From the NCBI GenBank assembly GCA_023250585.1, contig JAHFAK010000038.1:1-17700 (forward strand): 17,700 bases of DNA, in the 5' to 3' direction. This document shows positions 6,679 through 15,531 of this stretch, piece by piece (the stretch's first letter is position 1; every line of letters begins with the position of its first letter). Below the pieces are notes generated by a model. That model worked only from the letters and a program-made list of their open reading frames with translations. It did not search any database and had not been told where the DNA came from. Position numbers and translations under genes: made by a program. The stretch comes from Deltaproteobacteria bacterium (lineage in GTDB: Bacteria > Bdellovibrionota_F > JAHFAK01).

Positions 6679-8349
6679 TTATTTCAATAACTCCTGTGCT
6701 CTTTTTACCGCTGATTCAATGGAGGCTAGGACATTATCTTTTCCGATTTTATCGAGTAATCCAGAATCCTTAAGTATGCTTTTTGGAAGGGCGCGAATGC
6801 CGGCAAGAAGAATGATTGTATGTTCATGGTGACATTTATCGACGATATCTTCGAGAGCGCGCAGGCCGCTTGCATCAATTGTTGGAACATGACGCATACG
6901 TATGATAAGAATCTTGCATTTTTTAACCGTATCATGAAGAACGGTTTTGAATTTATCTGCAGCGCCAAAAAAGAATGGACCATTAATCTCAAATATTTCG
7001 ACGCCTTTCGGAATGTCTAATTTCGTTCTTGTTATTTCATCATCTTCTTCGGTGTTAAGAGTTTGGAATGCTTCTTTGAGTGGACCGATCTCGGTTACCG
7101 TCATCATTCGTTTCATAAATAAGAAAGCGGCAAGCACAACGCCCACTTCGATTGCAACCGTCAGATCGACGAGTACGGTAAGAAAATAAGTAGTTAATAA
7201 AACAACAATATCGCTTTTGGGGCTACGAAAGAGTTTTAAAAATATTCGCCATTCACTCATATGGTATGCAACAATTACCAAAATTGCAGCTAATGTAGCG
7301 AGCGGAATTAATCCGGCCCATTTACCAAAAAGGAGTAAAATGCAGAGTAGGGTAGCAGCATGAATGATACCCGCAACAGGAGTTCTCCCTCCATTTTTAA
7401 TATTGGTTGCTGTCCGCGCGATAGCGCCAGTTGCAGGAATTCCTCCAAAAAAAACCGATCCAATATTGGCAACCCCTTGAGCAATAAGTTCCATATTGGG
7501 CCGATGCCGGTATCCAGTCATTCCATCAGCAACAATAGCTGACAAAAGAGATTCGAGCCCTGCTAAAAGAGCAATGGTTGTCGCGGGTCGTATGAGATTT
7601 TTAAGTATATCCCACGAAACAAAGGGTAGGTGTGGAGTGGGTAGTGACGTGGGAATGCTTCCAAATCGTTCTGCAATAGTTTCGACATTAAGATGCAAAA
7701 GCTGAACAGCGAGTGTTGTAACAATAATAGCGACTAATGATCCGGGAATACGTTTTACATACTTTGGCCATTCATGAATGATAAGTATGCTTATAAGGCC
7801 AATGCCAACCGCGATAATGTTAAGAGAGGGAAGCTCACGAATAATGATTGGTAGTGAATCTAAAAGATGTGAAGGGAGTTTTTGTATCTTTAGTCCAAAA
7901 AAATCTTTAAGCTGTGTGGTCAATATGATGGTCGCAATTCCTGTAGTAAAGCCAATGGTGACGGGGTAGGGAATAAACTCAATAATTTGTCCAAAACGTG
8001 CGAATCCCATGATGATTAAAATTACCCCTGCCATGAGCGTTGCAACCGCAAGGCCTTCATAACCGTATTGTGTGACGATACCATATACGGTTATGATAAA
8101 AGCCCCCGTTGGACCACCAATTTGAACGCGGCTGCCACTTAAAGCAGAAATGAGAAATCCGGCAATTATTGCCGTGAATAATCCTTGTTCGGGCTTAACT
8201 CCTGAAGCTATTGCAAAGGCAATCGCAAGTGGGAGTGCTACAATACCCACAACTACTCCGGCGCTTGCATCTTTAAAGAATGTTTGGAAAGAATAGCCTT
8301 CACGTATTACAGTCCATAATTTTGGAATAATAAGCTCTTTATGTTTCAT
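6679..8349 (-). CDS. SulP (SLC26) family anion transporter with STAS domain
   Basis: Inner-membrane anion transporter of 556 aa. The membrane domain (about 25-415) carries the SulP hallmark DASAGVVVGIVALPLAIAFA (27-46), then GLFTAIIAGFLISALSGSR and IGGPTGAF (56-84), with a dozen or so hydrophobic helices. A cytoplasmic STAS domain occupies about 445-553, with IDASGLRALEDI (491-502) at its conserved loop. Family members carry sulfate, bicarbonate, dicarboxylates or other anions by proton or sodium coupling, and the substrate cannot be read from sequence here. AGAAGG nine bases before the ATG supports the start. A long inverted repeat lies directly upstream. Downstream it converges on the HicB-like gene with no clear terminator. 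Confidence 0.93.
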   Translation of the reverse strand: MKHKELIIPKLWTVIREGYSFQTFFKDASAGVVVGIVALPLAIAFAIASGVKPEQGLFTAIIAGFLISALSGSRVQIGGPTGAFIITVYGIVTQYGYEGLAVATLMAGVILIIMGFARFGQIIEFIPYPVTIGFTTGIATIILTTQLKDFFGLKIQKLPSHLLDSLPIIIRELPSLNIIAVGIGLISILIIHEWPKYVKRIPGSLVAIIVTTLAVQLLHLNVETIAERFGSIPTSLPTPHLPFVSWDILKNLIRPATTIALLAGLESLLSAIVADGMTGYRHRPNMELIAQGVANIGSVFFGGIPATGAIARTATNIKNGGRTPVAGIIHAATLLCILLLFGKWAGLIPLATLAAILVIVAYHMSEWRIFLKLFRSPKSDIVVLLTTYFLTVLVDLTVAIEVGVVLAAFLFMKRMMTVTEIGPLKEAFQTLNTEEDDEITRTKLDIPKGVEIFEINGPFFFGAADKFKTVLHDTVKKCKILIIRMRHVPTIDASGLRALEDIVDKCHHEHTIILLAGIRALPKSILKDSGLLDKIGKDNVLASIESAVKRAQELLK

Positions 8350-8368
8350 CGTAAAACCTTCTAACCGT

Positions 8369-8459
8369 TTGTCATTGCGAGCAAGCTCTGCTTGTGAAGC
8401 AACCTTTTAAATTAATCAGAAGAGATTGCTTCACAAGCAGAGCTTGCTCGCAATGACAA
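8369..8459. repeat. Perfect 34-bp inverted repeat between pyrG and sulP
   Basis: Arms at 8369-8402 and 8426-8459 are fully complementary around a 23-base loop. The outer ends read TTGTCATTGCGAGC and its complement. No T-run follows on either strand, so it is not a standard intrinsic terminator; it looks like a palindromic intergenic repeat or MITE-like element. RNA through it would form a very stable hairpin between pyrG and sulP. Confidence 0.9.
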
Positions 8460-8478
8460 CAGACGAATTTATATTCTT

Positions 8479-10206
<1,728 letters not shown>

Positions 10207-10704
10207 TTATGGTGTTAATTCAGGTAATTCAGTAATACTTGCAAGTCCTACTAATTCTAAGAAATAATCAGTCGTTCCATATAAAAGCGGTTTGCCTAAA
10301 ACCTCTTTCTTTCCCACAATACGAATAAGCCTTTTTTCAATAAGTGTTTTGAGGAGAAAATATGACTCTACTCCACGAATTTCTTCGATCTCAGCTTTGG
10401 TCATTGGTTGTTTATATGCGACGATTGCTAATGTATCCATTGCTTGGGAAGAAAGTCTTTCAGGTTTTTCTTCAAGATACTTGATGATGAGTTCTTTAAA
10501 ATCGGGTTTTGTTCTCAGTTGATATCCATCAGCAATAAACTCCAAAGAGAAGCTGTACTTTGGATCAAGGTACTCCATTTTCATTTCACCCAGCGCTGTT
10601 ATGATTTCATCTTGGGTTGCAGGGGATAAGAGTGCAGTGAGCTTATCCAGCAGTATTGGCGTGTCACTGACAAAAAGTAATGATTCAATCTTTGTTTTTA
10701 GCAT
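10207..10704 (-). CDS. scpB: Segregation and condensation protein B
   Basis: ScpB (165 aa) forms the SMC-ScpA-ScpB condensin complex used in chromosome folding and segregation, and consists of two winged-helix domains. Visible family features are the opening LKTKIESLLFVSDTPI, the central LSSQAMDTLAIVAYKQPMTKAEIEEIRG (residues 84-111) and the later GKPLLYGTTDYFL. Length is typical. The start overlaps the end of scpA by seven bases, showing coupled translation. Its stop codon is immediately followed by a palindromic repeat element, which may end or stabilise the operon transcript. Confidence 0.94.
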   Translation of the reverse strand: MLKTKIESLLFVSDTPILLDKLTALLSPATQDEIITALGEMKMEYLDPKYSFSLEFIADGYQLRTKPDFKELIIKYLEEKPERLSSQAMDTLAIVAYKQPMTKAEIEEIRGVESYFLLKTLIEKRLIRIVGKKEVLGKPLLYGTTDYFLELVGLASITELPELTP

Positions 10705-11402
10705 CCTATAACTCGAATTGGTCCAAAAAGTTCTGTTTGTTCAATACGTACTTTTCCCGTTTTGACAAGTTCTAAAAGCGCAAGAAATTTTAGGATTAAA
10801 ATAATCTTTTCTTTAATAACTGTAATCATATCTCTAAAGCATAGTTCGGATCGATTTTCAACTTCCTTTTTTAATTCTTTGAGTGCTTCTTCGATGGTGT
10901 ATTTTTCAAGTTTTACCATCATGGGCGCTTCATCTTTTCGTGCATCTAAAAATTTCATGTATGCAGAAATAATATCATATTTTTCGAGTGTTACTTTTCT
11001 TTCTTCAACTAAATCTTGAAGATTGATAGTGCGAGAAAAAATATCTCGGCCAAGCATAGGTCTTCCAAAAAGTATTTTCCCCGCTTCTCGGAACTTTTTA
11101 TATTCGAGGAGTTTTGTAACGAGTTCTTTTCGAGGATCCTCGCCTTCGTCGCTTTCTTCTTTTCGCTTGAGAAGCATTTGCGATTTGATAAATATCAGCT
11201 CGGCAGCGAGTAACAAAAACTCTCCAATATTTTCTTGGTTATATGACGTTGTTGTTTCAATGAAAGCAATATATTGATTGAGCATGTGGCTGATTGGAAT
11301 ATTGTAGATATCGATTTCTTCTTTACTGATCAAGTAGAGCAGAAGATCGAGTGGTCCTTCGAATGCGTCTAACTTTATTCTATAATCCTCTTCTGTATTC
11401 AT
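10698..11402 (-). CDS. scpA: Segregation and condensation protein A
   Basis: ScpA (234 aa), the kleisin bridging subunit of the bacterial SMC condensin. The N-terminal signature YRIKLDAFEGPLDLLLYLI is at about residues 6-24, followed by SKEEIDIYNIPIS and FLLLAAELIFIKSQMLL. The C-terminal winged helix that binds the SMC head is recognisable by FLALLELVKTGKVRIEQ. Length is a little short but within the family range. The start overlaps the stop of the M50 protease gene by one base (TAATG) and the end overlaps scpB, so the three genes are one operon. Confidence 0.95.
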   Translation of the reverse strand: MNTEEDYRIKLDAFEGPLDLLLYLISKEEIDIYNIPISHMLNQYIAFIETTTSYNQENIGEFLLLAAELIFIKSQMLLKRKEESDEGEDPRKELVTKLLEYKKFREAGKILFGRPMLGRDIFSRTINLQDLVEERKVTLEKYDIISAYMKFLDARKDEAPMMVKLEKYTIEEALKELKKEVENRSELCFRDMITVIKEKIILILKFLALLELVKTGKVRIEQTELFGPIRVIGC

Positions 11403-12070
11403 TAAATACCTGCTTTCAGAAGATTACTAACAAAAGATATAGGTACTGCCATAAATCTACCCATCATTATTAATATAATAACCAAAAAAAATCCTAGGTT
11501 TTGAAGCGCATAGATTTTATCAGCATAGCGATCTGGTAATATCCCTGCAAGAATTTTACTGCCATCGAGTGGAGGAATGGGAATAAAATTAAAAAGAGCA
11601 AGCGCAACATTAATAGTAATTAAAAAATCCACTATTTTAAAAAGTGGTTCAATAATTTTGATTCCAGGAGTTTCGTGAATTAGTCCATGAGTAAATAAAT
11701 AAATGACCGTATGAAAAATTATTGCCGAGAAAATGGCGAGGATAATATTTGCTCCAGGCCCTGCAAGAGCGATCCATAAAAAATCTCGTTTTGGGTTTTT
11801 TAAATTTCGTCCATTAATAGGGACCGGTTTACCCCAGCCAAACAGAAACGATGTGTTGGGAAAAATAATTGCCATGAGGGGAAATATAAAAGTTCCCAAA
11901 AGATCAGCATGGGCAAATGGATTTAATGTTATTCGACCTAAAAATTTAGCTGTAGGATCACCGAGTTTATTTGCCACATACGCATGTCCTGCTTCATGGA
12001 TGGAGAGAGAAATTAAGAATGGAATAAAGAAAAAAACCGCCTGACGTATAATAGTAGCAAGGTTTTCCAT
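11402..12070 (-). CDS. Site-2-type membrane metalloprotease (M50)
   Basis: Polytopic membrane zinc protease of 222 aa, a compact site-2 protease of the YwhC-like type. Zinc ligands are HEAGH (25-29) in the first helix and Asp169 in NFIPIPPLDG (161-170). SLSIHEAGHAYVANKLGDPT and the FLGRITLNPFAHAD segment match the family, and there are four to six hydrophobic helices. No PDZ domain is present. Substrate unknown. It is commonly found just upstream of scpA-scpB, as here (TAATG overlap with scpA). No Shine-Dalgarno is visible; a promoter places the transcript start about three bases before the ATG. Confidence 0.93.
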   Translation of the reverse strand: MENLATIIRQAVFFFIPFLISLSIHEAGHAYVANKLGDPTAKFLGRITLNPFAHADLLGTFIFPLMAIIFPNTSFLFGWGKPVPINGRNLKNPKRDFLWIALAGPGANIILAIFSAIIFHTVIYLFTHGLIHETPGIKIIEPLFKIVDFLITINVALALFNFIPIPPLDGSKILAGILPDRYADKIYALQNLGFFLVIILIMMGRFMAVPISFVSNLLKAGI

Positions 12071-12079
12071 AAAGGCGTG

Positions 12080-12109
12080 ATACTAAGATGGGAAGCTGCC
12101 AAAAGTCAA
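12080..12109 (-). promoter_or_regulatory. Candidate sigma-70 promoter of the M50-scpA-scpB operon
   Basis: On the minus strand TTGACT and TAGTAT are 18 bases apart. The predicted transcript starts about three bases before the ATG at 12070, implying leaderless translation, which fits the absence of a ribosome site. Confidence 0.45.
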
Positions 12110-12149
12110 GCGACCGAAACGTGCCCGAAACGTGCGACTGAAACGTGCC
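12110..12149. repeat. Three GAAACGTGC repeats upstream of the M50 promoter
   Basis: GAAACGTGC occurs at 12116-12124, 12127-12135 and 12140-12148. A 16-base unit GCGACYGAAACGTGCC occurs at 12110 and 12134, one mismatch and 24 bases apart. The block is G+C-richer than its surroundings and directly precedes the -35 of the M50 operon. It may be regulatory or part of a repeat element. Confidence 0.75.
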
Positions 12150-12155
12150 CGGCAA

Positions 12156-12181
12156 CTTTTGGTCGAAAAAGCGACCAAAAG
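12156..12181. repeat. 10-bp stem hairpin between ATPase 2 and the M50 operon
   Basis: CTTTTGGTCG (12156-12165) and CGACCAAAAG (12172-12181) form a perfect stem with a six-base loop. No T-run follows on the minus strand, so a terminator for the ATPase gene is not supported by sequence. Confidence 0.7.
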
Positions 12182-12193
12182 GTACAGACATAT
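12177..12193. repeat. Left 17-bp direct repeat flanking ATPase 2
   Basis: AAAAGGTACAGACATAT matches 15 of 17 positions with 13456-13472 in the same orientation. The pair encloses ATPase 2 and its promoter. It could be a target-site or attachment-site trace. Confidence 0.55.
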
Positions 12194-12231
12194 AGGATGA
12201 TACCCCTTATTTTCCACACAAAGATTCTTCA

Positions 12232-13356
12232 TTACATTTGTTTAAAGTAAGAAATTGGATCAATGACTTTGATATTGTTCATATCATAAGGTCGTCTGAG
12301 GTTTGCAACAATTTGAGTCGCTTTTTTTGGCATTAATTTTTGAGCATAATAAACTAATGATTTTGAAATAGATTCATCTCCATATTTGACTTCAATGATT
12401 TCTTCTAACTGATTGTCTTTAACTATTGCAAAATCTACTTCTCTGCCCTCTTTATCTCTAATGTATTTTAATTCATATCGATACCCATCTCTGTCTTCCA
12501 AAAAGTGAAGTTTTTTAATTAAAGCCGCTGCTACAAGGTTTTCAAATATAGCTCCTTCATCTCCAATGACATCGCCATTATCAAAAAAATAAACCTTTGG
12601 TGGTTTTTGGATTGCTCGAGGAAGTGATTTTGTATATGGTCTTACAATAAAAATCAGATACATTCTTTCTAATAATTCCAACCATGCTTTTGCAGTTTTT
12701 GCAGCTATTTGAATATCATTCGCAATATTGGTTAACGTAATAAGACTAGAAACTCTTTGCCGTAATAAATCCAAAAATAAATTGAGAAGCTGAATGTTTT
12801 GTATCGATTCTAAATCTCGTATGTCTTCTTTGAGTATTCTATCGTATCGTTCTCTCCTCCATCTTCTGGCTTCTTTTTCATTGCCACTCATGAATGATTC
12901 TGGAAATCCTCCAACGGTCATTAATCTTTTTAAAGCATCTTTCGATGAAATACCTGAAGGAATTTCGTCTAAAGAAAATGGATGGAGCCTCCAATAATGA
13001 TACCTACCCATTAAAGAATCGCCCCCGCGTCTATAAACATCTAAACGAGCAGATCCCGTAACAATTATTGAATGTTTATCACCCACAACATCATAAATTC
13101 CTTTAATCCACGATTTCCATTTTGGATATTTATGTAATTCGTCAAAAATAATTACTTTGTCTTCCTCCTGCCATTTTTTCTTAATAATATCTCTTCTGTT
13201 TTCATCAAAATCCCAATTCAAATATATACCTTTTGAAAAATGATCTGATAATAGTGATTTGGCAAGAGTTGTTTTTCCTACTTGTCGTGGTCCACCAATA
13301 AATACCATTTTTTTCTTTAGGTCTTTTAGTACCTCATTCATAATGTATCTCTTCAT
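12232..13356 (-). CDS. AAA_14/DUF4143 family ATPase (second copy)
   Basis: A 374-aa paralogue of the protein at 2638-3879. Walker A GPRQVGKT (22-29), Walker B with FDELHK (71-76), TGSARLD (100-106), GDSLMGR (112-118), a winged-helix-like segment (about 205-235) and the PD-(D/E)XK-like pair REVDFAI (305-311) and IEVK (321-324) occur in the same order. Shared stretches include PFSL, GFPE, DIRDL and the PYxK region before a YFFD segment. The family has no agreed function. The first ATG coincides with the predicted transcription start; Met6, with AAGAG seven bases before it, is an alternative start. Short direct repeats flank the gene, which suggests it arrived as a cassette. Confidence 0.9.
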   Translation of the reverse strand: MKRYIMNEVLKDLKKKMVFIGGPRQVGKTTLAKSLLSDHFSKGIYLNWDFDENRRDIIKKKWQEEDKVIIFDELHKYPKWKSWIKGIYDVVGDKHSIIVTGSARLDVYRRGGDSLMGRYHYWRLHPFSLDEIPSGISSKDALKRLMTVGGFPESFMSGNEKEARRWRRERYDRILKEDIRDLESIQNIQLLNLFLDLLRQRVSSLITLTNIANDIQIAAKTAKAWLELLERMYLIFIVRPYTKSLPRAIQKPPKVYFFDNGDVIGDEGAIFENLVAAALIKKLHFLEDRDGYRYELKYIRDKEGREVDFAIVKDNQLEEIIEVKYGDESISKSLVYYAQKLMPKKATQIVANLRRPYDMNNIKVIDPISYFKQM

Positions 13357-13362
13357 ATGACT

Positions 13363-13390
13363 ATTATAACCTATAGTCCATTTTAGTCAA
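13363..13390 (-). promoter_or_regulatory. Promoter of the second AAA_14/DUF4143 ATPase
   Basis: On the minus strand TTGACT and a perfect TATAAT are 16 bases apart. Six bases separate the -10 from the ATG at 13356, so the predicted first transcribed base is the A of that ATG. It matches the promoter of the first ATPase in spacing and in much of its sequence. Confidence 0.65.
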
Positions 13391-13421
13391 GTCTATTATG
13401 GAGCTAAGTCCATTTTAGCCA
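13375..13421. repeat. Repeated 15-bp operator-like site, 32-bp period
   Basis: AGTCCATTTTAGTCA (13375-13389) and AGTCCATTTTAGCCA (13407-13421) differ at one base and are 32 bases apart. The proximal copy overlaps the -35 and spacer of the ATPase promoter. The same 32-bp spacing occurs before the first ATPase gene. Confidence 0.75.
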
Positions 13422-13455
13422 TAGGGGAAAATAGATGCCTCCACGCAACCGACAG

Positions 13456-13472
13456 AAATGGTACGGACATAT
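13456..13472. repeat. Right 17-bp direct repeat flanking ATPase 2
   Basis: AAATGGTACGGACATAT is the partner of 12177-12193 (two mismatches, same orientation). It lies just beyond the 3' end of the exported-protein gene at 13479. Confidence 0.55.
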
Positions 13473-13478
13473 TTCTTT

Positions 13479-14033
13479 TTACAACACATTAAAATCAATT
13501 TTAAATCCTAGATTGAGATTCATATCGTTGAGATTTGAGGTGTGGATATCTCCGAAGAAAAGATAGTAATGATTTTGGAATCGTAAAAATACAATATAGA
13601 GCCCAACGTCCATTTCAAAAGTAATAAACGGAGACCCATTGAATCCCACACCAACTTCTTGTGTAGCCCCACTCTCAGGAGCAAATGAAAAACCACCAAG
13701 AAGTCCCGTATGAATTGAGTATTTTTTTTCTGGCATAAAATTATAATCAAAGCCTAAATCTGCATTAATAGTCTGAAATGAACTTACTCGGGCATTTGTT
13801 TTGGTAGAAAAAAGCGAACCATCAAATTCAGCCAAATAGGCAAGCTTTTGCATCGGATTAAGTTTTTCAGTCGGAAAGTATAGTGTTGCTTGCCCAATAA
13901 ATCCTAAGTCAGTTGATAGTTGACTTGTATCATTATAGAGCCGACGCGTGCCAAATTCGAAACTACCATTGAGAGCAAAAGAAGTTTCTGCGAAGAGAAA
14001 GAAAAGAATAATACAATACCAGAATTTTTTCAT
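13479..14033 (-). CDS. Exported protein, probable small outer-membrane beta-barrel
   Basis: A 184-aa protein not assigned to a named family. It begins MKKFWYCIILFFLFAETSFA, a clear Sec signal peptide with likely cleavage after SFA. The rest alternates polar and aromatic/hydrophobic residues in strand-like runs (for example FEFGTRRLYN, ATLYFPTE, YSIHTGLLGGFSF, LYIVFLRFQNHYYLFFGDI) and ends in LNLGFKIDFNVL, resembling a final barrel strand although the last residue is Leu rather than Phe. An upstream in-frame TTG exists, but AGGAGG (14040-14045), six bases before the ATG at 14033, decides the start. It follows two other exported-protein genes in the same direction. Barrel fold is inferred from pattern only. 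Confidence 0.72.
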   Translation of the reverse strand: MKKFWYCIILFFLFAETSFALNGSFEFGTRRLYNDTSQLSTDLGFIGQATLYFPTEKLNPMQKLAYLAEFDGSLFSTKTNARVSSFQTINADLGFDYNFMPEKKYSIHTGLLGGFSFAPESGATQEVGVGFNGSPFITFEMDVGLYIVFLRFQNHYYLFFGDIHTSNLNDMNLNLGFKIDFNVL

Positions 14034-14153
14034 GTGATTCCTCCTCAAATAATGTTATCTTTTAATGAGCATATTAAAAACAAATGTATGACAGAATAGA
14101 CAAAGTTAATAAGTAAATAAGAATGATAACTATTAGATGAGGTAAGATAAAGA

Positions 14154-15512
14154 TTATTTGTGAGTTTTTTCTGCTTCGCGGGCAGCCTTTGCTGCTTCTA
14201 CCTTTGCGGTAAACTCTATTTTAGATGCTTTTACTGCTTCTAATTGAGCTCTCCATATATTAATTTCTAATTTAATGACTTGTTGTTGACTGTCAGGAGC
14301 TCTTATTACTTGTTTTTCTAAATCCGCAAGCTTTTCATTAATTTCACGTTCTCGGGCATACAATTTTTCTTCGATTGATCTAATCTGTGAAGCTTCGAGT
14401 GGAACGGCAGTTTTTTCAGCTACTTCGGCAGTAACTTTTGGTCCTTTCATCTTTTCAATGACCTTTCCTCTTTCTAGCGTACGTTTTATCACATAAGATC
14501 GATCTGAAGTCATTTTTTCTCGGATAAATTGTTCTATAGTACCTTGATCCACTGCTTCCCATGTGGCAGTACCTTTACCTTCCGTAATTTTGGTGACAAT
14601 TGTTTCTTGATTTCTAACCGCTGTTTCAAGGTTTGCACGAGCAGATTCAATAATACTCTGAGATGTTTCTAGGGGCGTCTTAGTGATTTCTTCTAATGCA
14701 AAAGCCATCATGTGTAAGCGCCTTTTGATAACAGTACTCTTCGTATGTTCTCTATCTCCAGTGTCAAAGGCTGAGAAAGATCCACGAGATTCAGTAGATG
14801 TTGCAATTTCACGGGAGGCTTCTAAGAGGATTTGATGGATTATTTCAGTTCTTGACTGTTTCGTTCCAGAGTTCTCGGTATATATCTCAATAGCCTCGGT
14901 AAATCTTCGAGCAAAGTCATTATCAAGATGTCCATCGGTAATATATCTGATCATAACCCTCCACATATCTTGTGGATCTTTACCTTCAATTGGTTCATTA
15001 TATTTTTCGGCAAGAGCATAGAGAAATAGTATACGGTGTAAAAGAATTTCTCCTGTTCGTTTGATATTGGAAACATCCCTCCCTGCATAACCAAGCATGA
15101 ATCGTTTAAGAGAATTGTAAATACTCGAAGCTTTAGCAACCTCTTCTGTAGGGGATTTTGCTTCTTTAAGATAAGAACCAATCTCTTCTGAATGACTACC
15201 AACATAGTCATTGAGAGGACCCACAAATGTTTCACCTCTACTAAAGAGTTTCCATGCTTCCGAGTTCAATTCTGCATCTCGGAGGTTTACATAATTATCT
15301 ATAACTCTAGGTATTTTGTCAGCATCGCTCGAAAAATGAGAATCTAGGTTTCTTAACAGTTCTTCTGAATCACTAGATGCATTATAGATTACTGTTGCTT
15401 CCTCAGAAATTGGTGTTTCTGTTGGAGGCGCAAAGCTTTTTTCGCTCCACACCGTCATTCCAATCGATACTATGAAGGTGTAGATGAATACATGTTGTGA
15501 AAATTTTTTCAT
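14154..15512 (-). CDS. Exported alpha-helical protein of unknown function
   Basis: A 452-aa protein I do not recognise. Residues 1-28 are a Sec signal peptide (two lysines, hydrophobic core, ending KSFA before PPTE). The mature part is mostly helical and charged. A C-terminal coiled coil runs from about 375 to 450 and ends in an Ala/Glu/Lys-rich tail. No second membrane segment, lipobox or enzymatic motif is seen, so a soluble periplasmic or secreted protein is likely. The start is set by AAGGAG (15519-15524), six bases before the ATG. It lies 19 bases after the 629-aa exported protein gene, so the two are very probably co-transcribed. Confidence 0.75.
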   Translation of the reverse strand: MKKFSQHVFIYTFIVSIGMTVWSEKSFAPPTETPISEEATVIYNASSDSEELLRNLDSHFSSDADKIPRVIDNYVNLRDAELNSEAWKLFSRGETFVGPLNDYVGSHSEEIGSYLKEAKSPTEEVAKASSIYNSLKRFMLGYAGRDVSNIKRTGEILLHRILFLYALAEKYNEPIEGKDPQDMWRVMIRYITDGHLDNDFARRFTEAIEIYTENSGTKQSRTEIIHQILLEASREIATSTESRGSFSAFDTGDREHTKSTVIKRRLHMMAFALEEITKTPLETSQSIIESARANLETAVRNQETIVTKITEGKGTATWEAVDQGTIEQFIREKMTSDRSYVIKRTLERGKVIEKMKGPKVTAEVAEKTAVPLEASQIRSIEEKLYAREREINEKLADLEKQVIRAPDSQQQVIKLEINIWRAQLEAVKASKIEFTAKVEAAKAAREAEKTHK

Positions 15513-15531
15513 ACAGGACTCCTTTCTTACA

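Noticed and set aside
11994-12191. 65-codon ORF starting MSVPFGRFFDQK
   Set aside because: It is made of the GAAACGTGC repeats, the hairpin and antisense-frame bases of the M50 gene start; low-complexity repeat translation rather than a gene.
14033-14048. Upstream TTG start adding five residues to the 184-aa exported protein
   Set aside because: The AGGAGG ribosome site lies within those codons and is correctly spaced for the ATG at 14033, which also gives a canonical signal peptide.
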